From Streptomyces kanamyceticus (GTDB lineage Bacteria; Actinomycetota; Actinomycetes; Streptomycetales; Streptomycetaceae), in contig NZ_CP023699.1 in NCBI RefSeq assembly GCF_008704495.1, positions 3,038,001-3,102,000 of the forward strand: DNA of 64,000 nucleotides, given 5' to 3'. Position 1 is the stretch's first letter; each line of letters opens with the position of its first letter. Position numbers and translations under genes: made by a program. This document shows positions 51,001 through 59,582 of the stretch, piece after piece. Under the pieces are notes generated by a model. It was given only the letters and a program-made list of their open reading frames with translations. It did no database searches and was not told the DNA's origin.

Positions 51001-51339
51001 GCAGACCCATACGGCAGTTGCCGTAGTCCACACGGAGCGGCCTGTGTCCTTTGACACGGCCGCCACCCGTGTTCATAACGTTTCGACAGAGAATTGCCAG
51101 GTGGCCGCCACACATCGCGGTCATCTGGTGCCGCTGCGCGCACAAGAGCCCCGCCTTTTGGCGGGGCTCGCTCTTTTTGACCGTTTTATCTGAGGCTTAC
51201 GCCACTTGTGACTTCCGCTTCCGACTGTTTGGAAGAGCGGCCCCTGACGTGCTGGAATGCGCTGAACTGCCCAGTAGCACGGGCTATGGAGACGACAGCG
51301 GCACGACGTGAGTGCCGCCGCCGAGAGGTTGTTGGTCGA
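51001..51339 (+). promoter_or_regulatory. 339-bp region between the two conservons
   Basis: Contains the terminator of the first conservon (51146-51169) and the presumed promoter of the second at about 51175-51330. No gene is seen. AGAGGTTG at 51324-51331 lies before the cvnA2 GTG with the same spacing as at cvnA1. Confidence 0.55.
51146..51169 (+). terminator. intrinsic terminator of conservon 1
   Basis: GAGCCCCGCC-TTTT-GGCGGGGCTC, a 10-bp perfect stem followed by GCTCTTTTTG. Confidence 0.95.
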
Positions 51340-54300
51340 GTGAGGCGAAGCAAGCCGAGCCCCGCGGCATCCCCCACCGGGGACGCACGGGGCAACTTCA
51401 CCCCGCCGCCGCGCACAGCGGCGTCCCCCGCTGACGCGGCCGCACCCGGCACCGAGCCCCTGGCTCCCTCCGGCGGACGGATGTCCCCGCGCAACTGGCG
51501 CGTGCCCACCCGGCTGAACGCGATCCTGCTCATACCCGTGCTCGTCGGCCTCGTCATGGGCGGCTTCCAGGTCAAGGACTCCATCGACACCTGGCACGAG
51601 GCACAGGACGCCGAGAGCACCGCCCGCCTGGTGCGGGCGTCGCTGAACTACGGCAACCGCCTCATCGAAGAGCGCGACATCACCGCCGCCCCGCTGCTCA
51701 AGGGCGACCGGAACGATCCGGCCGTGCTCAAGGCCCGCAAGGCCACCGACCGCGCGGCCGACGAGTTCGACGCGGCCGCAAAGAAGATGCCCGACAAGGA
51801 GGGCCTCAACCGCCGCCTCGAGGGCTTCCACAAGGTGGAGCCGCACCTCGCCCCGCTGCGTCAGGCCGCCTACACCACCAAGCTCAGCGGCGTGAAGACC
51901 GAAGAGGGTTACGTCGCCATCCAGCACCCCCTGATGGAGTTCGCCAACGAACTCGGTCTGGGCACCGGAAACATCACCAGCTACGGCCGCACCGTCTACG
52001 CCATCTCGCTCTCCAAGGCAGCCGTCTCCCTGGAGCGCTCGATCGGCACGCACCTGCTGGTCAAGCCGGGCCCCGGCACCGGCTCGCTCACGCTGCAGCG
52101 CACCTCGCTCTCCTCGTACGCCTACCTCGAACGCATCGCCATCGAGGAGTACACCGGCGGCGGCACCCCCGAGGACGTCGCCAAGCTGGAGGACGCCAAG
52201 AAGCGGCTGACGGCCGCCGGCGAGAAGCAGGCCAAGGAGGCCGCGGCCGCCGCGAAGGCCCAGGGCAAGACGTTCGTCCCGCCGCCGTCGCAGGAGAAGA
52301 TGGTCGCCGCCCTCGCCACCCTGTCGAGCACCCAGCCCAGCGCCCGGGTCGAGCTCGCCGGTGACGGCATCACGCGTGAGGCCTGGTGGGCGACGACCAC
52401 CGCCAAGTTCGACGCGTACCGCACCATCGAGTCGGACCTCGCGGACAAGGCCGTGGACGAGGCGTCCGACATCGCCGCCGGGGCCCAGCGCGACGCGTAC
52501 ATCTCCGGTGCCGTCGTGGTCCTCGCGCTGCTCGCCGCCTTCATCCTCGCCGGGCTCATGGCCCGCCAGATGTCCCGCTCGATGCGCCAGCTGCGCACCG
52601 CCGCCTTCGGCATCGCCGAGCAGCGCCTGCCGATGCTGGTCGACCAGCTCTCGCGCACCGACCCGGGCCGTGTCGACACCCGGGTCCAGCCCATCCCGAT
52701 CACCTCCACGGACGAGATCGGCGAGGTGGCCCGCGCCTTCGACCAGGTGCACCGCGAGGCGGTCAGGCTCGCCGCCGAGCAGGCCCTGCTCCGCGGCAAC
52801 ATCAACGCGATCTTCACCAACCTCTCGCGCCGCAACCAGTCGCTGATCGAGGGCCAGTTGACCCTCATCACCGACCTGGAGAACAACGAGGCCGACCCGG
52901 ACCAGCTGGAGAGCCTCTTCCGCCTGGACCACCTGGCGACCCGCATGCGCCGCAACGGCGAGAACCTCCTCGTCCTCTCCGGCGAGGAGCCGGGCCGCCG
53001 CTGGGACCAGCCGGTCCCGCTGGTCGACGTGTTGCGCGCCGCCTCCTCCGAGGTGGAGCAGTACGAGCGCATCGAGCTGTCCGGCGTACCCGAGGCCGAG
53101 ATCCACGGCCTGGCCGTGACCGACCTCGTGCACCTGCTCGCCGAGCTCCTGGAGAACGCCACCACGTTCTCCTCGCCGCAGACCAAGGTCCGCGTCACCG
53201 CGACCCGGCTGCCCGACGGCCGCGTCATGGTCGAGATCCACGACAAGGGCATCGGCCTCACCGCCGAGGACTTCGCGGACATCAACCACAAGCTGGCCAA
53301 CCCGCCGACCGTGGACGCCGCGATCTCGCAGCGCATGGGCCTGTTCGTGGTCGGCCGCCTCTCCGACCGGCACGGCATCCGCGTCCAGCTGCGCCCCTCG
53401 GGCGAGCAGGCGGGCACCACCTCGCTCGTCATGCTGCCGGACGGGATCACGCACGGTGGCGGTGGCGATCACCACGCGCAGGACCCCGAGTTCACCGTCT
53501 CCTCGATCATCCCCGAGCAGCAGGCGCTGGCGCCCGAGCCGCTGCGCACGGCCGCGGAGCTCGGCTTCGACGACACCCGCTACCCCGGTGACGGCGGCGA
53601 GGCGCAGCACGGACTCGACCCGGTCGGCCGTTCGCTGATGCGCGAGGAGCGCCGCGCGGCCCTCGAGGCGCAGGCCCACCAGCCCGAGGGTCACCGTCCG
53701 CTCTTCCGCGACGAGATCGAACCGCAGCAGCAGCCTCCGCGGCAGGGTGCGTACGAACAGCAGGCTCCTGTCTACGACGGGCAGCAGCAGATCGCGTACG
53801 ACCAGGGGCAGCAGTACGGCAACGACCAGTACGGGAACGAGCAGTACGGCGACCAGTACGGCAACGACCAGTACGGCAACCAGCAGTACGCCCCCGGCCA
53901 GTACGCCGAAGAGCAGCACACCGGTGAGCAGTACTACCCGGCCCAGGACGGCTACCAGGACCCCCAGATCTCCTATCCGGAGCGGTCCCGCCAGGACGAC
54001 TGGCCCAGTGGTGACGGCTATCAGCCCGAGTACGGCCAGGAACCGGAATCCGCTCCGGCGGTCGACGCCGAGCGCGTAGGCTTCGACCGGCCGGGACCCG
54101 CTCCGTCCGCCGTCCACGAGATGACCGACGCGGGCCTCCCCCGCCGGGGCTCCTCCGCCTCGAACGGAAACGGAAGCGCTCCCGACGCGAACGAGGGTCC
54201 CGAGGACTGGCGTTCGTCCAACGACGAGCGCTGGCAGCGGGCCGAGCGCCTCAAGGAGCCGAAGGCGGGCGGGATCACCCCGTCCGGGCTCCCGCGGCGG

Positions 54301-54495
54301 GTGCCCAAGGCCAACCTGGTCGAGGGCACCGCGGAACAGACCCCACAGGGCGGCCCCCAGGTCTCCCGCGATCCCGAGGAAGTGCGGGGCAGGCTGAGCA
54401 ACCTGCGCCGCGGCGTCCAGCGGGGCCGCACCGCAAGCAGTGACACGAATGGCCAGGGCTTCAGCCCTGATAGCACCTACAACCAGGAGCGTTAG
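51340..54495 (+). CDS. cvnA2: conservon sensor kinase-like protein CvnA (second set)
   Basis: A 1051-residue membrane sensor; GTG at 51340 giving MRRSKPSPAASPTG. TM1 is at about 58-78 (LNAILLIPVLVGLVMGGF), an external helical nitrate-sensor-like domain follows, and TM2 is at about 388-408 (GAVVVLALLAAFILAGLMA). Then HAMP and the ATPase with ELLENATTFSSPQTKV, DKGIGLTAEDF and GLFVVGRLSDRHG. The tail of about 350 residues is rich in Gln/Tyr/Asn (YGNDQYGNEQYGDQYGNDQY) and ends with the same SGLPRRVPKANLV / VRGRLSNLRRG block as CvnA1. The external domain clearly differs from CvnA1, so it likely senses another signal. Synteny: SCO5540. Confidence 0.94.
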   Translation: MRRSKPSPAASPTGDARGNFTPPPRTAASPADAAAPGTEPLAPSGGRMSPRNWRVPTRLNAILLIPVLVGLVMGGFQVKDSIDTWHEAQDAESTARLVRASLNYGNRLIEERDITAAPLLKGDRNDPAVLKARKATDRAADEFDAAAKKMPDKEGLNRRLEGFHKVEPHLAPLRQAAYTTKLSGVKTEEGYVAIQHPLMEFANELGLGTGNITSYGRTVYAISLSKAAVSLERSIGTHLLVKPGPGTGSLTLQRTSLSSYAYLERIAIEEYTGGGTPEDVAKLEDAKKRLTAAGEKQAKEAAAAAKAQGKTFVPPPSQEKMVAALATLSSTQPSARVELAGDGITREAWWATTTAKFDAYRTIESDLADKAVDEASDIAAGAQRDAYISGAVVVLALLAAFILAGLMARQMSRSMRQLRTAAFGIAEQRLPMLVDQLSRTDPGRVDTRVQPIPITSTDEIGEVARAFDQVHREAVRLAAEQALLRGNINAIFTNLSRRNQSLIEGQLTLITDLENNEADPDQLESLFRLDHLATRMRRNGENLLVLSGEEPGRRWDQPVPLVDVLRAASSEVEQYERIELSGVPEAEIHGLAVTDLVHLLAELLENATTFSSPQTKVRVTATRLPDGRVMVEIHDKGIGLTAEDFADINHKLANPPTVDAAISQRMGLFVVGRLSDRHGIRVQLRPSGEQAGTTSLVMLPDGITHGGGGDHHAQDPEFTVSSIIPEQQALAPEPLRTAAELGFDDTRYPGDGGEAQHGLDPVGRSLMREERRAALEAQAHQPEGHRPLFRDEIEPQQQPPRQGAYEQQAPVYDGQQQIAYDQGQQYGNDQYGNEQYGDQYGNDQYGNQQYAPGQYAEEQHTGEQYYPAQDGYQDPQISYPERSRQDDWPSGDGYQPEYGQEPESAPAVDAERVGFDRPGPAPSAVHEMTDAGLPRRGSSASNGNGSAPDANEGPEDWRSSNDERWQRAERLKEPKAGGITPSGLPRRVPKANLVEGTAEQTPQGGPQVSRDPEEVRGRLSNLRRGVQRGRTASSDTNGQGFSPDSTYNQER

Positions 54496-54496
54496 T

Positions 54497-54919
54497 GTGA
54501 GCCCGATGAGCCAGGCGGCGCAGAACCTGAACTGGTTGATCACCAACTTCGTGGACAACACCCCCGGGGTGTCCCACACCGTGGTGGTCTCCGCCGACGG
54601 ACTCCTTCTGGCGATGTCCGAAGGCTTCCCGCGTGACCGAGCCGACCAGCTCGCGGCCGTCGCCTCGGGTCTGACCTCGCTGACCGCCGGGGCCTCCCGG
54701 ATCTTCGAGGGCGGCTCCGTGACCCAGACCGTTGTGGAGATGGAGCGAGGATTTCTCTTCATCATGTCCATCTCCGACGGCTCCTCCCTCGCCGTACTCG
54801 CCCACCCGGATGCGGACATCGGTCTCGTTGGGTACGAAATGGCACTTCTTGTCGATCGTGCGGGCACGGTGCTCACACCGGACCTGCGCGCGGAGCTCCA
54901 GGGGAGCCTTCTCAACTAA
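54497..54919 (+). CDS. cvnB2: conservon roadblock/LC7 protein CvnB (second set)
   Basis: A 140-residue roadblock protein. GTG at 54497 (MSPMSQAAQNLNWL), one base after the cvnA2 stop, with AGGAG 7 bases upstream; the ATG at 54506 is a weaker alternative. Nearly identical to CvnB1 (changes such as A to S, L to I, C to A). Confidence 0.94.
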   Translation: MSPMSQAAQNLNWLITNFVDNTPGVSHTVVVSADGLLLAMSEGFPRDRADQLAAVASGLTSLTAGASRIFEGGSVTQTVVEMERGFLFIMSISDGSSLAVLAHPDADIGLVGYEMALLVDRAGTVLTPDLRAELQGSLLN

Positions 54920-55014
54920 CAGACAGACGGTGCGTTTTCGCGCCTCGTGGCCGTAAGGTTTCGGGACGCGGCTCCACAGTGATGGTGCCCGGCACAGTTG
55001 GAGGAGGAAGCAAC

Positions 55015-55605
55015 GTGGCAACACCCCCAGACGGTTCGTCTTCGGCGCACTGGTCCCCTGGTCAAGGCCAGGGCGGTCAGCACGACGGCGGCCCGAACCG
55101 GTACAACTTCCCCTCCGCCCCGAGCCACCGCCGCCAGCCCTACACCCCGCCCCAGCAGCAGCCCCAGGCTCCCGGACCGCGCCCGTACGACCAGGGACCC
55201 GGCCGAATCCAGCCGGTCCAGCCCCAACGGCGCGCCCCCGAACCGGCGCCCGCGGGGTCCGTGAACAACCCCCTGGTGCGCCCGTACGCCATGACGGGCG
55301 GCCGCACCAGGCCCCGCTACCAGCTCGCCATCGAGGCGCTGGTGCACACCACCGCACAACCGCACCAGTTGCAGGGCCAGTTGCCCGAGCATCAGCGCAT
55401 CTGCAACTTGTGCCGGGAGATCAAGTCGGTCGCCGAGATCTCGGCGCTCCTGTCCATCCCCCTCGGCGTCGCCCGGATCCTCGTAGCCGACCTGGCGGAG
55501 GCCGGACTTGTCGCCATCCATCAGCCCGGCGGCGACGATACCGCCGGCGGCCAGCCAGACGTGACACTGCTCGAAAGGGTGCTCAGTGGACTTCGCAAGC
55601 TCTAG
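55015..55605 (+). CDS. cvnC2: conservon DUF742 protein CvnC (second set)
   Basis: A 196-residue DUF742 protein. The GTG at 55015 has a very strong GGAGGAGGAAG ribosome site. Compared with CvnC1 it has a longer N-terminal extension, about 80 residues rich in Pro/Gln/Gly (TPPQQQPQAPGPRPYDQG). The core LVRPYAMTGGRTRPRYQLAI ... HQRICNLCREIKSVAEISAL is otherwise almost the same. It overlaps cvnD2 by 20 bases. Confidence 0.94.
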   Translation: MATPPDGSSSAHWSPGQGQGGQHDGGPNRYNFPSAPSHRRQPYTPPQQQPQAPGPRPYDQGPGRIQPVQPQRRAPEPAPAGSVNNPLVRPYAMTGGRTRPRYQLAIEALVHTTAQPHQLQGQLPEHQRICNLCREIKSVAEISALLSIPLGVARILVADLAEAGLVAIHQPGGDDTAGGQPDVTLLERVLSGLRKL

Positions 55606-56170
55606 CGGCGGAGCAACAGCCCGCTCCACCACCAGCGCGAAAATCGTGGTGGCGGGCGGCTTCGGCGTGGGCAAGACCACGTTCGTCGGGGCGGTCTCTG
55701 AGATCAACCCGCTGCGCACCGAGGCCGTCATGACGTCCGCCTCCGCGGGCATCGACGACCTGACCCATACCGGAGACAAGACCACCACGACGGTGGCCAT
55801 GGACTTCGGTCGCATCACCCTGGACCAGGACCTCATCCTGTACCTCTTCGGTACGCCGGGTCAGGACCGATTCTGGTTCATGTGGGACGACTTGGTCCGT
55901 GGCGCCATCGGCGCGGTCGTCCTGGTCGACACGAGGCGGCTCGCCGACTGCTTCCCCGCCGTCGACTACTTCGAGAACTCCGGACTTCCGTTCGTCATCG
56001 CGCTCAACGGCTTCGACGGCCACCAGCCGTACACGCCCGACGAGGTGCGCGAGGCACTGCAGATCGGACCCGACACCCCGATCATCACGACCGACGCGCG
56101 ACACCGCGCCGACGCGAAGAGCGCGCTGATCACGCTGGTCGAGCACGCGCTGATGGCGCGCCTGCGGTAG
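55586..56170 (+). CDS. cvnD2: conservon Ras-like GTPase CvnD (second set)
   Basis: A 194-residue GTPase with the same P-loop GGFGVGKTT, GTPGQDRF and ALNGFDG motifs as CvnD1. Only six residues differ (three at 9-11, plus G/D, G/A and K/R near the C-terminus). The first 120 codons share long stretches of identical DNA with cvnD1, suggesting recent homogenisation. A 23-bp hairpin follows. Confidence 0.95.
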   Translation: MDFASSSGGATARSTTSAKIVVAGGFGVGKTTFVGAVSEINPLRTEAVMTSASAGIDDLTHTGDKTTTTVAMDFGRITLDQDLILYLFGTPGQDRFWFMWDDLVRGAIGAVVLVDTRRLADCFPAVDYFENSGLPFVIALNGFDGHQPYTPDEVREALQIGPDTPIITTDARHRADAKSALITLVEHALMARLR

Positions 56171-56187
56171 CGCTCGCGCTGTACGTG

Positions 56188-56241
56188 CCCGAGGGCGGGG
56201 TCGGTTCACCACGAATGCGGTGAACCGACCCCGCCCTCGGG
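56188..56241. terminator. 23-bp perfect hairpin after conservon 2
   Basis: Arms 56188-56210 and 56219-56241 are perfect complements over 23 bp with an 8-base loop (ACGAATGC). It isolates the conservon from the NACHT gene that starts 22 bases later. Confidence 0.9.
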
Positions 56242-56263
56242 TGTGTTCGCCGACAATGCGCAC

Positions 56264-57901
56264 ATGAGTGCTGAGGCGGCTGCGCTGCGGCTTGGCTCGA
56301 CGATCGCGACGCGGGCGGTGCGCCTGTGGCTCGCGCCCAAGGAGCGGGCGCAGCAGGCGGGCTCGCCGATGGGCGAGCTGATCCGGCTGCGGGTGCCGGG
56401 GCTGCGCGCTCAGCGGAGCGTGGAACGGCAGTTCCAGCAGATCGCGGACGCGGTCGCGGCCCGCGTGCAGCCGTTGCTCGAACACGAGTTCCGAGGGCTC
56501 ACCGAGAACGGCAGGGAGGCGGTCCTCGCCGCGGTCACCGACACCTTCGTACGGGCCGACCTCTCGGACGAGACCGTCCTCGGCTCGGACCTGGTCCCCG
56601 CCGAGCTCGCCCGCCGCATCCGGGCGTCGGCACCGGTGCCGAGCGGCTTCTCCGAGGTGGAGACGCGCTTCTACGAGGTGATCGTGGGCGAGTGCTGCGA
56701 CTGCTACGTACGCGTACTGCGCCGCCTGCCGGTGTTCACCGAACGCGCGGTGACCGAGCTGCTCGCCCGGGCCACCACCTTCGGCGACGAACTGGAGAAG
56801 GTCCTGGAGCGGCTGCCCGCCCGCTCGCTGTACGCGCCGGAGGGCACCGGCCAGGACGAGGCGTTCCGGCGCGAGTACCTGGGCCTGGTGAGCCGCTCCC
56901 TCGACGAGATCGAACTGTTCGGCCTCGGCCCCTCCGAACGGGCCCCGCGCACCAAGCTGTCGGTGGCGTACGTGAGCCTGCGGGCGACCGGGGACGACCG
57001 CGGGCACACCCCGGACGCCGTCAGGGCCATGCCGCGCGCGGGCGCCGGGCAGTGGCAGGAGCACGACTCCGAGCGCGCCGCCAGCATGCGCGTGGAGGCC
57101 GCCCTCAAGGACTCCCCCCGGGTGCTGCTCCGGGGAGAGGCGGGGTCGGGCAAGACGACACTGCTCCAGTGGCTCGCGGTGACGGCCGCGCGGGGGACGT
57201 TCACCGGACCGCTGGCCGAGTGGAACGGGCTGATCCCGGTCCTCATCAAACTGCGGCAGTACGCCGCGAGCGCCCTGCCCTCCCCGGAGGAGATGCTGGA
57301 CCGGTCGGCGGCGCCGGTCGCCGGTCTGATGCCCGCGGGCTGGATGCACCGGGCGTTCGCCGACGGACGGGTGCTGCTCCTGGTGGACGGCGTGGACGAG
57401 CTGCTCGCCGACCCGCGCCGCGGCATCCGCGACTGGCTGCGCACCCTGTTGAACAGCTACGGCAAGACCCGGGTCATCGTCACCTCGCGGCCCGCGGAGG
57501 AGCGCCTCGACTGGCTGCGCGCGGAAGAGTTCGGCACCCTGCACCTGGAGCGGATGACACCGGCCGACCTCACCTCGTTCATCCGCCGGTGGCACCAGGC
57601 CGTGAGCGGCCACGAGGCGGACCTGCCGTGTCTCTCGGAGGACCTCCCGCGCTACGAGCGGTCCTTGCTGACGAGCATCAAGGACCGCCCGCACCTGCAG
57701 TCCCTGGCCACGAACCCGCTGCTCGCCGCGCTGCTGTGCGCCATGCACCTGGCCCGCCGCGGCCAGCTGCCGCGCAACCGCATGGAGCTGTACCGGATGG
57801 CGCTGGAGGTCCTGGTGCAGCAGCGGGACGCGGACCGGGGGGGTGCACAACGAGCTGTCGGCGCGCCTGACGCTCACCGACAAGCTCTGCGTCCTGCGTG
57901 A
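56264..57901 (+). CDS. NACHT/STAND NTPase, N-terminal part (frame broken)
   Basis: Residues 1-525 of a large STAND protein, then about 20 out-of-frame residues to a stop. MSAEAAALRLGSTIATRAVR opens an all-helical domain of about 230 residues (NACHT N-terminal helical type). The NTPase has Walker A GEAGSGKTT (291-299), Walker B LLLVDGVDEL (371-380), VIVTSRP (404-410) and a winged-helix region ending PLLAALLCAMHLARRGQLPR. At 57837-57843 a run of seven G shifts the frame; six G would join it to the following frame and give one protein of 1013 residues. Bacterial NACHT proteins are often anti-phage (bNACHT/Avs-like), which is inferred here. Initiation site uncertain: no ribosome site is seen. Confidence 0.85.
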   Translation: MSAEAAALRLGSTIATRAVRLWLAPKERAQQAGSPMGELIRLRVPGLRAQRSVERQFQQIADAVAARVQPLLEHEFRGLTENGREAVLAAVTDTFVRADLSDETVLGSDLVPAELARRIRASAPVPSGFSEVETRFYEVIVGECCDCYVRVLRRLPVFTERAVTELLARATTFGDELEKVLERLPARSLYAPEGTGQDEAFRREYLGLVSRSLDEIELFGLGPSERAPRTKLSVAYVSLRATGDDRGHTPDAVRAMPRAGAGQWQEHDSERAASMRVEAALKDSPRVLLRGEAGSGKTTLLQWLAVTAARGTFTGPLAEWNGLIPVLIKLRQYAASALPSPEEMLDRSAAPVAGLMPAGWMHRAFADGRVLLLVDGVDELLADPRRGIRDWLRTLLNSYGKTRVIVTSRPAEERLDWLRAEEFGTLHLERMTPADLTSFIRRWHQAVSGHEADLPCLSEDLPRYERSLLTSIKDRPHLQSLATNPLLAALLCAMHLARRGQLPRNRMELYRMALEVLVQQRDADRGGAQRAVGAPDAHRQALRPA

Positions 57902-59306
57902 CCTGGCCTGGCGCCTGTCCGACAACAACCGCTCCGAGATCGCCGTCGACCAGGCGGCCAGGCACGTGACCGCGAAGCTGGCCGGCATGCGGCACCTCCA
58001 GGGACTCGAAGGACCCGACGTACTGAACCATCTGCTGCACCGCTCCGGTGTGCTGCGCTCGTCGGCCGAGGGCAGTCTGGACTTCCTGCACCGGACGTTC
58101 CAGGAGTACCTCGCGGCGAGCGAGGCCGCCGTCGAGGACCGGATCGGGAACCTGGTGGAACGGGCCCACCTGGACCTGTGGCGGGAGACCGTGATCATGG
58201 CCGCGGGCCATGCGAACCGGACCCAGCAGGGGGCGCTGCTCCACGGCATCCTGGAGCGGGCCGCGCAGGAGCCGCGGCACACGCGGGCCCTGTGGCTGGT
58301 GGCGGCCTCCTGCCAGGAGACCATGCCGTCCGTGCCGCACGCCCTGGGCATGCGCCTGGACAGCACGCTGGCCCGGCTGATCCCGCCCCAGCGGCCTTCG
58401 GAGGCGGAGTACCTGGCGGCCGTGGGAACTCCCCTGCTCAGACGGCTGCCGCCGTCCCTGGACCGGCTGACCGACGCGGCCGCCGAGGCCACCGTCCTCA
58501 CCAGCGTGCGGATCGGCGGCGAGGGCGCGCTGGCCAATCTGGCGCGGTACGCGAGGGACCCGAGGAGGAACGTGCGCCGGCTCCTCGCGCGCGCCTGGGA
58601 GTACTTCGACGCCGAGGAGTACGGCGGCCGGGTGCTGCGGCAGCTGCCGCTGGACGAGCTGGCGCTGCACCTCACCCACGTCGGGCAGCGGGTCGCCGTG
58701 GCCCGGCTCCCCGAGGTCCGCTGGCTGGTGGTGGACCTCTCCGCCGCCCAGGACCTGACCGGCCTCGACCAACTGCCGCCGCTACGGGGCCTGTTCCTGG
58801 ACGGGCTGCGCGGGGAAACCGACCTCTCCCCCGTGACCGCCCGCCCGGAGCTGGAGGCGCTGGGCCTTGCGGGGCAGGGGCACTTGCGGAACGTGCGGTT
58901 CGACGGGTTGGGAGCGCTGGCCATGCTGGCCCTGCGGTCGTGGTCGTCGCTGCCGCCGCTCGATGAGCTGGCCCTGCCCGGTTCGCTGGCCGAGCTGGAG
59001 CTGAACAAGATCTCCGAGGGGTACGACCTGACGGCGCTGGACCGGCTCCCCCACCTGTCCCGGCTGGTCCTGGTGGGCAGCGGCCGGCCGCGCGGCATCG
59101 ACGAGATGGTGCGCTCGGGCCGGCTGACGGCCCTGGAGCTGTGCGGTTTCGACCTCGGCGACTGGCCGCCGCTGCGCGGCGCCTTCCCCCGGTGTCTGCG
59201 GTTCGCCTCCGAATGCGTCCTGCCGTTCGGCCTGGAGCTGCCGCCCACGTGCACGATCCGCAGCTGCCGCACTCCGGACGGCCGCACCCACCGCAGGAAC
59301 AGCTGA
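57843..59306 (+). CDS. NACHT/STAND NTPase, C-terminal leucine-rich part
   Basis: Continuation in the +1 frame: VHNELSARLTLTDKLCVLRD, then the classical NACHT-associated helical block SLDFLHRTFQEYLAASEAA, a HEAT-like helical stretch and, from about residue 290, leucine-rich repeats (LPPLRGLFLDGLRGETDLSP, LDELALPGSLAELELNKISE). The first codon is a GTG formed by the last G of the G7 run, so independent initiation from this G-rich site is also possible. If intact, the LRR region would be the sensor. No catalytic effector domain is recognised at this end. The gene ends inside the left arm of a terminator. Confidence 0.82.
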   Translation: MHNELSARLTLTDKLCVLRDLAWRLSDNNRSEIAVDQAARHVTAKLAGMRHLQGLEGPDVLNHLLHRSGVLRSSAEGSLDFLHRTFQEYLAASEAAVEDRIGNLVERAHLDLWRETVIMAAGHANRTQQGALLHGILERAAQEPRHTRALWLVAASCQETMPSVPHALGMRLDSTLARLIPPQRPSEAEYLAAVGTPLLRRLPPSLDRLTDAAAEATVLTSVRIGGEGALANLARYARDPRRNVRRLLARAWEYFDAEEYGGRVLRQLPLDELALHLTHVGQRVAVARLPEVRWLVVDLSAAQDLTGLDQLPPLRGLFLDGLRGETDLSPVTARPELEALGLAGQGHLRNVRFDGLGALAMLALRSWSSLPPLDELALPGSLAELELNKISEGYDLTALDRLPHLSRLVLVGSGRPRGIDEMVRSGRLTALELCGFDLGDWPPLRGAFPRCLRFASECVLPFGLELPPTCTIRSCRTPDGRTHRRNS

Positions 59307-59334
59307 GCCCCGCCCTCCGGTGGGAGGGCGGGGC
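59307..59334. terminator. terminator between NACHT gene and accE
   Basis: GCCCCGCCCTCC (59307-59318) and GGAGGGCGGGGC (59323-59334), a 12-bp perfect stem with loop GGTG, directly at the NACHT stop; serves both convergent genes. Confidence 0.85.
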
Positions 59335-59350
59335 AGCCGTGAGCGGGGAA

Positions 59351-59545
59351 TCAGCCCTGCCAGCTGTGCGGCGCCCGGAAGCCCGGGGTGCGCTCCAGGC
59401 GGCGCCAGCCCGCCCTGTCGCGGCCGCGGCGGGCCGCCGGAGCGGTGGGCTGGGCCGCGGCGCGGGCCAGCAGGACGGCGGTGATGGCCGCGACCTCTTC
59501 GGGGTCGGCGTGGCCCTTCTCGACGCGGATGTCGGGGGTGGTCAT
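59351..59545 (-). CDS. accE: acyl-CoA carboxylase epsilon subunit
   Basis: A 64-residue small subunit found only in actinobacterial acyl-CoA carboxylases. MTTPDIRVEKGHADPEEVAA and ITAVLLARAAA form the helix that contacts the beta subunit, and the C-terminal WRRLERTPGFRAPHSWQ is typical. Starts 37 bases after accB in the same direction. It stabilises and activates the alpha-beta complex (SCO5536-like). Confidence 0.93.
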   Translation of the reverse strand: MTTPDIRVEKGHADPEEVAAITAVLLARAAAQPTAPAARRGRDRAGWRRLERTPGFRAPHSWQG

Positions 59546-59582
59546 GTGCAGCGTTCTCCTTGTGGGCTACTGCGGCGCAGGA

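Noticed and set aside
53800..53900. Tandem short repeats (CAGTACGGCAACGAC type) suspected to be a CRISPR or VNTR
   Set aside because: They encode the in-frame Gln/Tyr/Asn tail of CvnA2; no spacer structure.
51121..54915. Open frame of 1264 codons on the minus strand
   Set aside because: Antisense shadow of cvnA2; the plus strand has clear HAMP/ATPase motifs and a ribosome site.
55583..59287. Open frame of 1234 codons on the minus strand
   Set aside because: Runs antisense through cvnD2 and the NACHT gene, which both have strong motifs on the plus strand; composition is Arg/Ser/Pro-rich without any domain.
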